From Rhizobium album (lineage in GTDB: Bacteria; Pseudomonadota; Alphaproteobacteria; Rhizobiales; Rhizobiaceae), in contig NZ_QFBC01000017.1 of assembly GCF_003122325.1 (NCBI RefSeq), positions 62,001 to 126,000 of the forward strand: a stretch of DNA of 64,000 nucleotides, read 5' to 3'. The notes beneath the pieces are model-generated. The model saw only the letters and a program-made list of their open reading frames with translations. It was not told where the DNA came from and did no database searches. Shown piece after piece: positions 43,569 through 52,147 of the stretch. The stretch's first letter is position 1. Every line of letters starts with the position of its first letter. The position numbers and the translations under genes were made by a program.

Positions 43569-45650
43569 TCAAATCCGGGTGACGAGCAGGCAACCGTCGT
43601 TCTGGACGACGGCCTTGAAGGAAGCGGTGAGCGCGGCGGACGTCTCGCGCTCGACGATGACGGCGGGGCCTTTCACCACGTCGCCGGGCTTCAGGCCATC
43701 GCGCTCATGGATGCCGGCATCGAGGAAGGCACCCTGCGCGGCTTCGAACAGCCGCCGGGTCTTGGCCGGCGTCACGACATCGCCCTCGGCGACGGCAGCG
43801 ACACGGGCGACCGGCGGCAGAGGCGAGCTTGCCTTGACCGACCAGCTGACGATCTCGACATCAAGGCCTTCGATGGCGCGGCCGAAGAAGCGCTCATATT
43901 CCGCTTCGAACTGGGCGGCGATCTTTTCCGCGCTGCGGGCGTCGAATGTTTCCGTTTCGAGCGGAACGGGGATATCCCAGCCCTGGCCGGCATACCGCAT
44001 GAACAGCGTCCGCTCGATCACCGGCTCGGCAGCATCGAGCCCGCCCTCGACGAAACCGAGCGCTTCCGCCTGCATGGCCGCGACCAGCCGGTTGGCCTCG
44101 GCAAAATCGAAATCGGAAAGGTTGAAGACCGCGCTGCGCACGGACTCGTAGCCGAACGGCGCGCGCAAGAAGCCGATGGCGGAGCCGACGCCGGCGCCCG
44201 CGGGCACGAGGAATTTGGAAATGCCCATCTTCTCGCAGAGACGGGCGGCATGCAATGGCCCGGCGCCACCGAAGGTGATCATGGTGAAATCGGCGATGTT
44301 CTTGCCGTTCTCGACCGTATGGACGCGGCCGGCATTGGCCATGTTTTCATCCACCATCTCGCAGGTGCCGTAGGCGGCACCATCCGCATCGAGACCGATT
44401 GCGGCACCGATCTCGTCCTGCATGGCGGTCCGGCTGGCCTCGACCGACAGCGGAATTGCGCCGCCGGCAAAATTGTCGGGATCGAGCTTGCCGAGGATCA
44501 GGTCAGCGTCGGTGACGGTCGGATGCTTGCCGCCGCGCTGGTAGCAGGCAGGTCCGGGTTCGGACGCTGCCGAATGTGGTCCAACGCGGATCTGGCGCAT
44601 GCCGTCGATCGAGGCGATGGAGCCGCCGCCGGCGCCGATTTCCACCATTTCCACCACCGGAATGGAGATCGGCATGCCGGAGCCCTTGCGGAAACGATAG
44701 GTGCGGGCAACCTCGAAGGTCTTGGCCGTCTTCGGCACCTGGTTTTCGATCAGGCAGATCTTCGCCGTCGTGCCGCCCATGTCGAAGGACAGGACCGTGT
44801 CGAGACCGTGGCGGCGGGCGATGTCGGCGGCAAAGATCGCGCCGCCCGCCGGGCCGGATTCGACGAGCCGCACCGGGAATTCCGAAGCGCTTTCGACCGA
44901 GACGATGCCCCCGCCGGAGTGGATCATGAAGACCGGACAACCGACGCCGATCTCTTTCAGCGAGACGACGAGGCGGTCGAGATAAGACTTGATCGCCGGC
45001 TTGACGTAGGCATTGGCGCAGACGGTGTTGAAGCGTTCGAATTCGCGCATCTGCGGAGAAACTTCCGAGGAAATCGACACGGAGACATGCGGCAGGCGCT
45101 TCAGGATGGCATCGCGGACCGCCGCCTCATGCGCGCCGTTGGTATAGGCATGGATGAAGCCGATGGCGACGCTCTCATACCCGCCTTCGCTTATGGCGGC
45201 GACGACGGCAGCCACGGAAGCCTCGTCCAGCGGCAACAGCACCTTGCCGGCCGCATTCATCCGCTCGCGCACGGTAAAGCGGTCGGCACGGGCGATCAGC
45301 GCCGCCGGCAGGACGATGTTGAGGTCGTATTGCTCGAAGCGGTTTTCGGTGCGCATCTCCAGAACGTCGCGAAAACCTTCGGTCGTGACGAAGGCGGTTC
45401 TGGCGCCGCGGCGCTCGATCAGTGCATTGGTGGCAAGCGTCGTGCCGTGGATGAGCAGGTCGATCTGCGAAAGCGCGATCCCCGCCATCTCTGCCACGTC
45501 CGCGACACCCTTGAGGATGGCCCGTTCCGGGGCCTTGTAGTCGGTCAGGACCTTGGTCGAATGGAGCGCGCCATCCAGATCGAGGGCGATATCCGTGAAG
45601 GTGCCGCCGATATCGACGCCCACCCTGCAGTTCCGTGGCGTATTAGTCAC
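43569..45650 (-). CDS. hyuA: Hydantoinase A/oxoprolinase-family ATP-binding subunit
   Basis: A 693-residue HyuA protein. The nucleotide motif VGVDIGGTFTD is at residues 10-20, then HGTTLATNALIERRGARTAFVTTEGF, SFDMGGTTAKI and GAGGGSIA. The GTG at 45650 with GGGGA upstream is the likely start; longer frames add a stretch unlike the family. HyuA phosphorylates the amide or keto group. As first gene of a six-gene leftward operon it diverges from the LivK-type gene, with the shared operator between. The ring substrate is unknown. Confidence 0.9.
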   Translation of the reverse strand: MTNTPRNCRVGVDIGGTFTDIALDLDGALHSTKVLTDYKAPERAILKGVADVAEMAGIALSQIDLLIHGTTLATNALIERRGARTAFVTTEGFRDVLEMRTENRFEQYDLNIVLPAALIARADRFTVRERMNAAGKVLLPLDEASVAAVVAAISEGGYESVAIGFIHAYTNGAHEAAVRDAILKRLPHVSVSISSEVSPQMREFERFNTVCANAYVKPAIKSYLDRLVVSLKEIGVGCPVFMIHSGGGIVSVESASEFPVRLVESGPAGGAIFAADIARRHGLDTVLSFDMGGTTAKICLIENQVPKTAKTFEVARTYRFRKGSGMPISIPVVEMVEIGAGGGSIASIDGMRQIRVGPHSAASEPGPACYQRGGKHPTVTDADLILGKLDPDNFAGGAIPLSVEASRTAMQDEIGAAIGLDADGAAYGTCEMVDENMANAGRVHTVENGKNIADFTMITFGGAGPLHAARLCEKMGISKFLVPAGAGVGSAIGFLRAPFGYESVRSAVFNLSDFDFAEANRLVAAMQAEALGFVEGGLDAAEPVIERTLFMRYAGQGWDIPVPLETETFDARSAEKIAAQFEAEYERFFGRAIEGLDVEIVSWSVKASSPLPPVARVAAVAEGDVVTPAKTRRLFEAAQGAFLDAGIHERDGLKPGDVVKGPAVIVERETSAALTASFKAVVQNDGCLLVTRI

Positions 45651-45976
45651 CGTTTCGTTCCCCACATGCACGCGCCGTTCGGCGCCTGACCTCATCCGGC
45701 GCGGTAGCCGGCGAAGCTTCTGGCGCACCAGTTTTCACAGCCGGCGCGCCGAAGCAAGATTTCTGCTTGACGGATTTTGGATATATCACTTATCATACAT
45801 GTGTCAACTTAATTTATGGCCCGATTGCGACGGATTAAACGTCTCAATCGCGACATGAGATCGGCTGCCGGACGACCGGAAACGGTGCCGTTCCATGCCC
45901 AAGAAACAAGCCGAACGCGGATCAACCGCGCGCCACATGAAAGAAGATCAACGGCTTAACCAGAGGGAAGCCCTTC
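45651..45976. other. 326-bp divergent promoter region between hyuA and the LivK-type gene
   Basis: The region carries the GntR-type site at 45782-45801 within an AT-rich stretch (about 45770-45840), and the LivK-side leader with a purine-rich segment before 45977. No gene of its own is evident. Confidence 0.6.
45782..45801. promoter_or_regulatory. GntR-type operator, site 3 (hyuA / LivK promoter)
   Basis: TATATCACTTATCATACATG contains the core TATCACTTAT shared exactly with site 1, and its reverse complement agrees with site 2 at 18 of 20 positions. It sits between the divergent catabolic operon and the importer operon and may control both. Confidence 0.7.
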
Positions 45977-47092
45977 ATGACTCATTTTTCGAAACTCCTT
46001 GCAGCAACGGCCATCGTTTCCTCCCTTCTCCTCTCCCCGACCTTTGCCGCCGACACCATCAAGATCGGGGTCGCCGGTCCGTTTACCGGCGCCAACGCCA
46101 CATTCGGCGAGCAGGTCTTCAACGGCGTCTCCGCCTATGTGAACGATGTGAACGCTGCCGGCGGCATCAACGGCAAGCAGATCGAGCTGGTGAAGGGCGA
46201 TGACGCCTGCGAACCCAAGCAGGCCGTCGCCGTCGCCAACCGCTTCGTCGACCAGGACAAGGTGCAGGCGGTGATCGGCCATTTCTGCTCGTCGAGCACG
46301 ATCCCCGCTTCCGAAATCTACAATGATGCCGGCATCCTGGAGATGACCCCGTCCTCGACCAACCCGACGGTGACCGACCGCGGCTTCGACAACCTGTTCC
46401 GCGGATGCGGCCGCGACGACCAGCAGGCCGTCGTCGCCGGTGGTTTCATCCTCGATACGCTGAAGCTCGACAAGATCGCCCTGATCCATGACAAGGACAC
46501 CTATGGCCAGGGCCTGGTGGATGCCGTCAAGAAGACCATCGAGGCTCGTGGCATCACGCCGGTTCTCTACGAAGGCCTGACGCGCGGCGAGCGCGACTTC
46601 AACGCGCTCGTCACCAAGATCAAGAGCACCGGCGCCAACGCCGTCTATTTCGGCGGCCTCATTCCTGAAGGCGGGCCGCTGGTTCGCCAGCTGAAGGAAC
46701 AGGGCGTCGACGTCGCTTTCGTCACCGGCGACGCCTTTGCCCAGGCGGAACTCGTGGCTGCCGCCGGCGGTGCCGCCAACCTGAAGAACGTCTATTATTC
46801 CGCCACTCCGGATCCGCTCGCCGACCCGTCGACCAAAGGTGTCCAGGATGCCCTGACCAAGGCCAACATCACGCCCGCAAACTACGTGCTCTACGGTTAC
46901 GCCAATGCGCAGGCGGTCGTCGCGGCGCTCAAGGCTGGCGAAGACCTGAAGGCGCAGGCCGATTGGCTGCGCGGCAACACGGTCGATTCCGCCATCGGCA
47001 AGATCACCTGGGATGAGAAGGGCGACATCAAGGACTTCAAGTTCGTCTTCTACACCTTCGACGACAAGGGAACCCCCGTTCTCGTCCAGTAA
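45977..47092 (+). CDS. Branched-chain amino-acid-type ABC transporter substrate-binding protein
   Basis: A 371-residue LivK-like periplasmic protein. Signal peptide residues 1-24 (ending TFA), mature start ADTIKIGVAGPFTGANATFGEQ, then AVIGHFCSSSTIPASEIYNDAG and LIHDKDTYGQGL. The family binds aliphatic or aromatic amino acids, amides and related compounds. Its ligand should be the substrate of the co-regulated pathway. It heads the importer operon LivK-H-M-G-F. Confidence 0.93.
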   Translation: MTHFSKLLAATAIVSSLLLSPTFAADTIKIGVAGPFTGANATFGEQVFNGVSAYVNDVNAAGGINGKQIELVKGDDACEPKQAVAVANRFVDQDKVQAVIGHFCSSSTIPASEIYNDAGILEMTPSSTNPTVTDRGFDNLFRGCGRDDQQAVVAGGFILDTLKLDKIALIHDKDTYGQGLVDAVKKTIEARGITPVLYEGLTRGERDFNALVTKIKSTGANAVYFGGLIPEGGPLVRQLKEQGVDVAFVTGDAFAQAELVAAAGGAANLKNVYYSATPDPLADPSTKGVQDALTKANITPANYVLYGYANAQAVVAALKAGEDLKAQADWLRGNTVDSAIGKITWDEKGDIKDFKFVFYTFDDKGTPVLVQ

Positions 47093-47173
47093 AGGCAGGC
47101 CTGCCCAGATCGGCCGGGCATGCGTGTCCGGCCGGCTTCTCCATGCCCGCAAAAAAATCAAGAGGGGTTCGCC

Positions 47174-48091
47174 ATGGACGTCTATATCCTGGCCCAGCAA
47201 TTGTTCAACGGCATCACGCTCGGCACCATCTACGGTCTGATCGCCGTCGGATACACCATGGTCTATGGTGTCATCCGCATGATCAACTTCGCCCATGGCG
47301 ACGTCTACATGGTCTCGGCCTATATCGCCGCGATCACCCTTGCCGTTCTCGCCTTCTTCGGCATCCAGTCCGTTCCCTTCGCCCTGGTCTCCGTATTGGT
47401 GATCAGCTGCGCGGTCACGGCGGTCTATGGCTGGGCGATCGAACGGGTGGCCTACCGGCCCTTGCGCGGTTCGACGAAACTCGCCCCGCTGATCTCCGCC
47501 ATCGGCATATCGCTGATGCTGCAGAGTTACGTGCAGATCTCGCAAGGCGCGCGTGACCAGGGCGTGCCGACGCTGATCCAGGGTGCATTCCGCTTCGGCG
47601 ATGCGGTTCATTTCGCCCAGATCACCTACATGCAGACGGTCATCCTGTTCGCCTCGCTGATCGCCATGGGCATCCTCACCTACGTGATCAATTACACCCG
47701 CATCGGCCGCCAATGCCGGGCGACGCAGCAGAACATCCGCATGTCGGCGGTGCTGGGGGTCAACACCGACCGCATCATCTCGACGGTCTTCGTCATCGGC
47801 GCCGCAACCGCCGCCGTCGGCGGCACGCTCGTCACCTTCAATTATGGCTCGTTCAATTTCTTCATCGGCTTCGTCATGGGCATCAAGGCCTTTACCGCCG
47901 CCGTTCTCGGCGGCATCGGCTCGCTACCCGGCGCCGTGCTGGGCGGCGTCCTGCTCGGGCTGACCGAAGCCCTGTTTGCCGGTTATGTCAGCACCGACTA
48001 CAAGGACGTCTTCGCTTTCGCCCTGCTGATCCTCCTGCTGTTCTTCCGTCCCTACGGCCTGCTCGGCCGGGCGGAAATCCAGAAAGTGTGA
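47174..48091 (+). CDS. livH: Branched-chain amino-acid-type ABC transporter permease, LivH
   Basis: A 305-residue permease with about eight membrane segments and the LivH family blocks QQLFNGITLGTIYGLIAVGYTM, INFAHGDVYM and GIKAFTAAVLGGIGSLPGAVLGG. The ATG at 47174 follows AGAGGGG. It pairs with the LivM subunit, whose gene starts 8 bp downstream. Confidence 0.93.
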   Translation: MDVYILAQQLFNGITLGTIYGLIAVGYTMVYGVIRMINFAHGDVYMVSAYIAAITLAVLAFFGIQSVPFALVSVLVISCAVTAVYGWAIERVAYRPLRGSTKLAPLISAIGISLMLQSYVQISQGARDQGVPTLIQGAFRFGDAVHFAQITYMQTVILFASLIAMGILTYVINYTRIGRQCRATQQNIRMSAVLGVNTDRIISTVFVIGAATAAVGGTLVTFNYGSFNFFIGFVMGIKAFTAAVLGGIGSLPGAVLGGVLLGLTEALFAGYVSTDYKDVFAFALLILLLFFRPYGLLGRAEIQKV

Positions 48092-48099
48092 GGGGCCGC

Positions 48100-49407
48100 A
48101 TGGAAACGAACCGCTTCCCGGCTTTGCTCAAGCAAGCCCTGCTCACCTTCACCGTTTCGCTCATCCTGTTCGGGCCGATTTCTGGCCTTGTTCTTGACGG
48201 TTTCAGCTTCCGCAACGAACTGATGCGCGCCGTCCTGCTCGCCGCCGTCGTCACTGCAGGGCGTGTGGCGATCTCGCTTGTGCAGATGACCGGTTTCGGC
48301 CAAAAGCTCTCAAGCCGGATGACCGACAGGGGCGCCGGCGTCACCGTGCTGACCGGCCAGGAAAAATCGCCGGTCCTGCTCCTGGTTCTCCTGTTCGTGG
48401 CGGGCCTCAGCCTGCCCTTCTTCACCGACAAATATTTCCTCGGCATCGCCATCCTGGCACTGATCTACTGCCTGCTCGGGCTGGGACTGAACATCGTCGT
48501 CGGCCTCGCCGGCCTGCTGGATCTCGGCTTCGTCGCCTTTTATGCCGTCGGCGCCTATCTGCTGGCACTCGGCGCGCAATATCTCGGCCTCGGCTTCTGG
48601 AGCGCGCTGGTCATCGCGCCGTTCGTTGCCGGGCTGTGCGGCATGATCCTCGCCTTCCCTGTCTTGAAGATGCATGGCGATTATCTCGCCATCGTCACGC
48701 TGGGTTTTGGCGAAATCATCCGCCTGGTGCTCAACAACTGGCTAGAATTCACCGGCGGCCCCAACGGCGCCCCGGTGCCGGCGCCGACCTTTCTCGGCCT
48801 GGAATTCACCCGCACCGCGAAGCAGGGCGGCGTGCCGATCCATGACTATTTCGGCATTGCCTACAGCGCCGACTACAAGTTCTGGTTCATCTATCTCGTG
48901 TTGTTCCTCGTCGTCTGCCTCGTCATCTATGCGGTCGAACGGCTACGGGTAATGCCGCTCGGCCGCATGTGGGAAGCCTTGCGCGAGGACGAGATCGCCT
49001 GCCGGTCGCTTGGCGTCAACCACGTCTTCACCAAGCTGACGGCCTTCATGCTCGGCGCCTCCACAGGCGGCCTTGCCGGCGTCTTCTTCGCCGTCCACCA
49101 GGGTTTCGTGAACCCGACGTCCTTCACCTTCTTCGAATCGGCCCTGATCCTCGCCATCGTCGTGCTCGGCGGTCTCGGCTCGACGGTCGGCGTCATCGCC
49201 GCTGCCCTCGTACTGACCATCCTGCCGGAACTGCTGCGCGACTTCGCCGAATACCGCGTGCTGATCTTCGGCATCATGATGGTGGTGATGATGATCTGGA
49301 AGCCGCGCGGCCTCGTTCGCATCCGGCGTCCGGCATTCTTCCCGAGTGCGGCGGCGGATGGCGGTGAAGCGTTGCCTGCGGCCGGCAAGGCGGAGGCGGC
49401 ACGATGA
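48100..49407 (+). CDS. livM: Branched-chain amino-acid-type ABC transporter permease, LivM
   Basis: A 435-residue permease, longer than LivH because of an N-terminal extension with two extra membrane segments, as in rhizobial LivM. Core blocks: YCLLGLGLNIVVGLAGLLDLGFVAFYAVGAY, FPVLKMHGDYLAIVTLGFGEI, ALREDEIACRSLGVN. The start at 48100 is the first ATG after the livH stop. Its last four bases overlap the livG start. Confidence 0.93.
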   Translation: METNRFPALLKQALLTFTVSLILFGPISGLVLDGFSFRNELMRAVLLAAVVTAGRVAISLVQMTGFGQKLSSRMTDRGAGVTVLTGQEKSPVLLLVLLFVAGLSLPFFTDKYFLGIAILALIYCLLGLGLNIVVGLAGLLDLGFVAFYAVGAYLLALGAQYLGLGFWSALVIAPFVAGLCGMILAFPVLKMHGDYLAIVTLGFGEIIRLVLNNWLEFTGGPNGAPVPAPTFLGLEFTRTAKQGGVPIHDYFGIAYSADYKFWFIYLVLFLVVCLVIYAVERLRVMPLGRMWEALREDEIACRSLGVNHVFTKLTAFMLGASTGGLAGVFFAVHQGFVNPTSFTFFESALILAIVVLGGLGSTVGVIAAALVLTILPELLRDFAEYRVLIFGIMMVVMMIWKPRGLVRIRRPAFFPSAAADGGEALPAAGKAEAAR

Positions 49408-50222
49408 GCCAGCCGCTTCTCGACGTCCGCAACGTCACCATGCGCTTCGGCGGCATCGTCGCCAACCGGGATGTCAGTTTTAGCGTCGAACGAGGCGCCG
49501 TCACCGCCCTCATCGGGCCGAACGGTGCCGGCAAGACGACGATGTTCAACTGCATCACCGGCTTCTACCGCGCCAGCGAGGGCCAGATCCTGCTCGACGG
49601 CGCGGACGGGCCGCAGGACCTCGGCGCCCTGATGATCCGGCCGATCACCGGCGGCTCGCATCTCGTCACCCGCGCCGGAATCGCCCGGACCTTCCAGAAC
49701 ACCCGGCTTTTCAAGGAAATGTCCGTGGTCGAGAACCTGCTGGTCGCCCAGCACAGGGTGACGGCCAACAATCTCCTGAGCGGCGTCTTCCAGACCTCCG
49801 CCTTCCGCCGCGCCGAACGCGAGGCCGTCGATCGGGCCTATTACTGGCTCCGGGAGATGAACCTCGCCGATGACGCCAACCGGCTGGCCGGAGAACTGCC
49901 CTACGGCCGGCAGCGACGCCTGGAAATCGCCCGCGCCATGTGCACCGGCCCGCGGCTGATCTGCCTCGACGAACCGGCGGCCGGCCTCAACCCGTCGGAA
50001 ACCCGGGAACTGTCCGAGGTGATAAAACGGCTCTGCATCGTGCATGGCCAGACGGTTCTCGTCATCGAGCACGACATGGGGCTGGTCATGCGCATTTCCA
50101 ACCATGTCGTCGTGCTCGACCACGGCGAGGTGATTTCGGACGGCACGCCCGAACATGTCGCCAACGATCCCGCCGTCATTGCCGCCTATCTGGGTGTGAG
50201 CGAAGAGGAGATGAAGGCATGA
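49404..50222 (+). CDS. livG: Branched-chain amino-acid-type ABC transporter ATP-binding protein, LivG
   Basis: A 272-residue ATPase. Walker A GPNGAGKTT, LivG-type Q-loop region IARTFQNTRLF, a signature region with YGRQRRLEIARA (in place of the standard LSGGQ), Walker B LICLDEPAAGLNPSE and a switch His in VIEHDMG. The ATGA overlap with livM and a 4-bp overlap with livF mark coupled translation. Confidence 0.94.
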   Translation: MSQPLLDVRNVTMRFGGIVANRDVSFSVERGAVTALIGPNGAGKTTMFNCITGFYRASEGQILLDGADGPQDLGALMIRPITGGSHLVTRAGIARTFQNTRLFKEMSVVENLLVAQHRVTANNLLSGVFQTSAFRRAEREAVDRAYYWLREMNLADDANRLAGELPYGRQRRLEIARAMCTGPRLICLDEPAAGLNPSETRELSEVIKRLCIVHGQTVLVIEHDMGLVMRISNHVVVLDHGEVISDGTPEHVANDPAVIAAYLGVSEEEMKA

Positions 50223-50953
50223 GCGAAGCGTCCGAAAACACCGTTCCGCTTCTGGAATTTTCCGACGTCCATGCCCATTACGGCCCGGTGGAAGCGCTGA
50301 AAAGCGTCAATGTCCATATTCACAAGGGCGAGATCGTCAGCCTGATCGGCGCCAACGGCGCCGGCAAGACGACGCTCCTCTCCTCGATCTTCGGCGCGCC
50401 GCGCGCTTCGGCGGGGAGAATCCTGCACAAGGGTGAAGACATTTCCCGTCTTCCGACCAACCGGATTTCCCGCCGCGGCATCGCGCTGGTGCCCGAAGGC
50501 CGGCAGATCTACCAGGACATGACGGTCGAGGAGAACATGATGATGGGCACCACGGCGATCGGCATGGAACATTTTGCCGAAGACCGCACCGCCATGTTCG
50601 AGCTCTTCCCACGCCTCAAGGAACGGCGCAGCCAGACCGCCGGCACCATGTCGGGCGGCGAACAGCAGATGCTCGCCATCGCCCGTGCGATGATGGCCCG
50701 GCCGGAACTCATCCTGTTCGACGAGCCGTCGCTCGGCCTTGCTCCGCTGGTGGTCAAGCGCGTCTTCGAAGTACTGCGGGAGATCGCCGCCATGGGCAAG
50801 ACCATCTTCCTCGTCGAGCAGAACGCCAACCACGCGCTGAAACTGTCGCAGCGCGCCTATGTCATGGTCAACGGCCGGATCCATCTCTCCGGCGAAAGCG
50901 CCGCTCTTCTCGACAATGAAGAGGTTCGCAAGGCCTATCTCGGCCTGCACTGA
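50219..50953 (+). CDS. livF: Branched-chain amino-acid-type ABC transporter ATP-binding protein, LivF
   Basis: A 244-residue ATPase. Walker A GANGAGKTT, LivF-type blocks RGIALVPEGRQIYQDMTVEENM, signature SGGEQQMLAIARA and Walker B LILFDEPSLGLAP. It completes the five-gene importer. Its start at 50219 overlaps livG by 4 bp. Confidence 0.94.
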   Translation: MSEASENTVPLLEFSDVHAHYGPVEALKSVNVHIHKGEIVSLIGANGAGKTTLLSSIFGAPRASAGRILHKGEDISRLPTNRISRRGIALVPEGRQIYQDMTVEENMMMGTTAIGMEHFAEDRTAMFELFPRLKERRSQTAGTMSGGEQQMLAIARAMMARPELILFDEPSLGLAPLVVKRVFEVLREIAAMGKTIFLVEQNANHALKLSQRAYVMVNGRIHLSGESAALLDNEEVRKAYLGLH

Positions 50954-51109
50954 CGGGTGATGGCTTTGGCGAATGACACGCGGCCGCGCAGTTGTGCGAT
51001 CGGGGTGAGTTCGTCAGGCATTGAGTTTGCAATCGCTTGGAATGCGGAACATTGAGCGGCAAACAGCGTTGGGGACGGATGCACGAACAACCGACAACTG
51101 GAGGCCGGC

Positions 51110-51964
51110 ATGCATCACCCCCAACCACCCTTCCCCGCCCAAAAACAACCGATGCCCGGCATCACCGCCGCGATGGATCCGGTTCCGGATCACGGCGAAA
51201 CCTCCTATCGCGGGTCCGGACGGCTCAAGGGCCGCAAGGCGATCATTACCGGCGGCGATAGCGGCATCGGCCGCGCCGTCGCCATCGCCTATGCCCGCGA
51301 AGGCGCCGACCTGCTCATCTCCTACCTCAACGAAGAGGAAGATGCCAAGGAAACCAGGCGCTACGTCGAGGACGCCGGCCGCAAGGCCGTGCTCGTTCCG
51401 GGCGATATCAAGACATCCGCCCATTGCCGCGCCCTCGTCGACAAGGCCGTCGCCGAATTGGGCGGGATTGACATCCTCGTCAACAATGCCGCCCACCAGG
51501 CAAGCTTCAAAAGCATCGAGGACATTTCCGACGAGGAGTGGGACCTGACCTTCCGGGTCAACATCCATGCGATGTTCTACCTGACCAAGGCAGCCGTGCC
51601 GCATATGAAACCCGGCAGCGCCATTATCAATACCGCGTCGATCAACGCCGACGTGCCGAATCCGACACTGCTCGCTTATGCGACGACAAAGGGCGCCATC
51701 CAGAATTTCACCGCGGGACTGGCGCAGTTGCTGGCGGAAAAAGGCATTCGCGCCAATGCCATCGCCCCCGGCCCGATCTGGACACCGCTGATTCCCTCGA
51801 CCCTTCCGGAAGATGCCGTCAGCAAATTCGGCAAGCAGGTGCCGATGAAACGGCCCGGGCAGCCGGCGGAACTGGCAACCGCCTATGTCATGCTCGCCGA
51901 TCCGCTCTCGAGCTACGTTTCCGGCGCGACGATCGCCGTCACGGGTGGCAAGCCCATCCTCTGA
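51110..51964 (+). CDS. SDR oxidoreductase of the YghA/YdaD general-stress group
   Basis: A 284-residue extended-N-terminus SDR. The leader KQPMPGITAAMDPVPDHGE and GRLKGRKAIITGGDSGIGRA match E. coli YghA. NNAA replaces NNAG, and the catalytic Ser (NTASINA) and YATTK are present. YghA-type enzymes are aldehyde/ketone reductases tied to stress. It is probably monocistronic, downstream of livF by 156 bp, and not obviously part of the pathway. Confidence 0.87.
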   Translation: MHHPQPPFPAQKQPMPGITAAMDPVPDHGETSYRGSGRLKGRKAIITGGDSGIGRAVAIAYAREGADLLISYLNEEEDAKETRRYVEDAGRKAVLVPGDIKTSAHCRALVDKAVAELGGIDILVNNAAHQASFKSIEDISDEEWDLTFRVNIHAMFYLTKAAVPHMKPGSAIINTASINADVPNPTLLAYATTKGAIQNFTAGLAQLLAEKGIRANAIAPGPIWTPLIPSTLPEDAVSKFGKQVPMKRPGQPAELATAYVMLADPLSSYVSGATIAVTGGKPIL

Positions 51965-52108
51965 CCCATCGATCCATATGGCATCGCCTGACCGAGCCGG
52001 GTCGGGCGATGCCGCTTCGGGTATCCTGCCCTCTGCTGCGTGGCAGTGATCCATCTTCCTGCGTCCATGCGGCCACCTTCCGCGCATTGAATACTCTATG
52101 TGTTTGAT

Positions 52109-52130
52109 ATATCAGTTCTATAACTGATAT
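52109..52130. promoter_or_regulatory. 22-bp palindrome upstream of the imino-acid reductase gene
   Basis: Perfect 9-bp arms ATATCAGTT (52109-52117) and AACTGATAT (52122-52130) flank CTAT. It ends 17 bases before the start codon, so a bound regulator would block transcription or translation initiation. It is not the same motif as TGTCGACA or TATCACTTAT. Confidence 0.55.
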
Positions 52131-52147
52131 TGGCCGAAGGAACAGAG

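Noticed and set aside
43707-45689. 660-residue plus-strand frame opposite hyuA
   Set aside because: Shadow frame: the minus-strand HyuA protein has clear family motifs, the plus frame has none.
45956-47713. 585-residue minus-strand frame opposite the LivK-H genes
   Set aside because: Shadow frame without recognisable domains; the plus-strand LivK and LivH are well supported.
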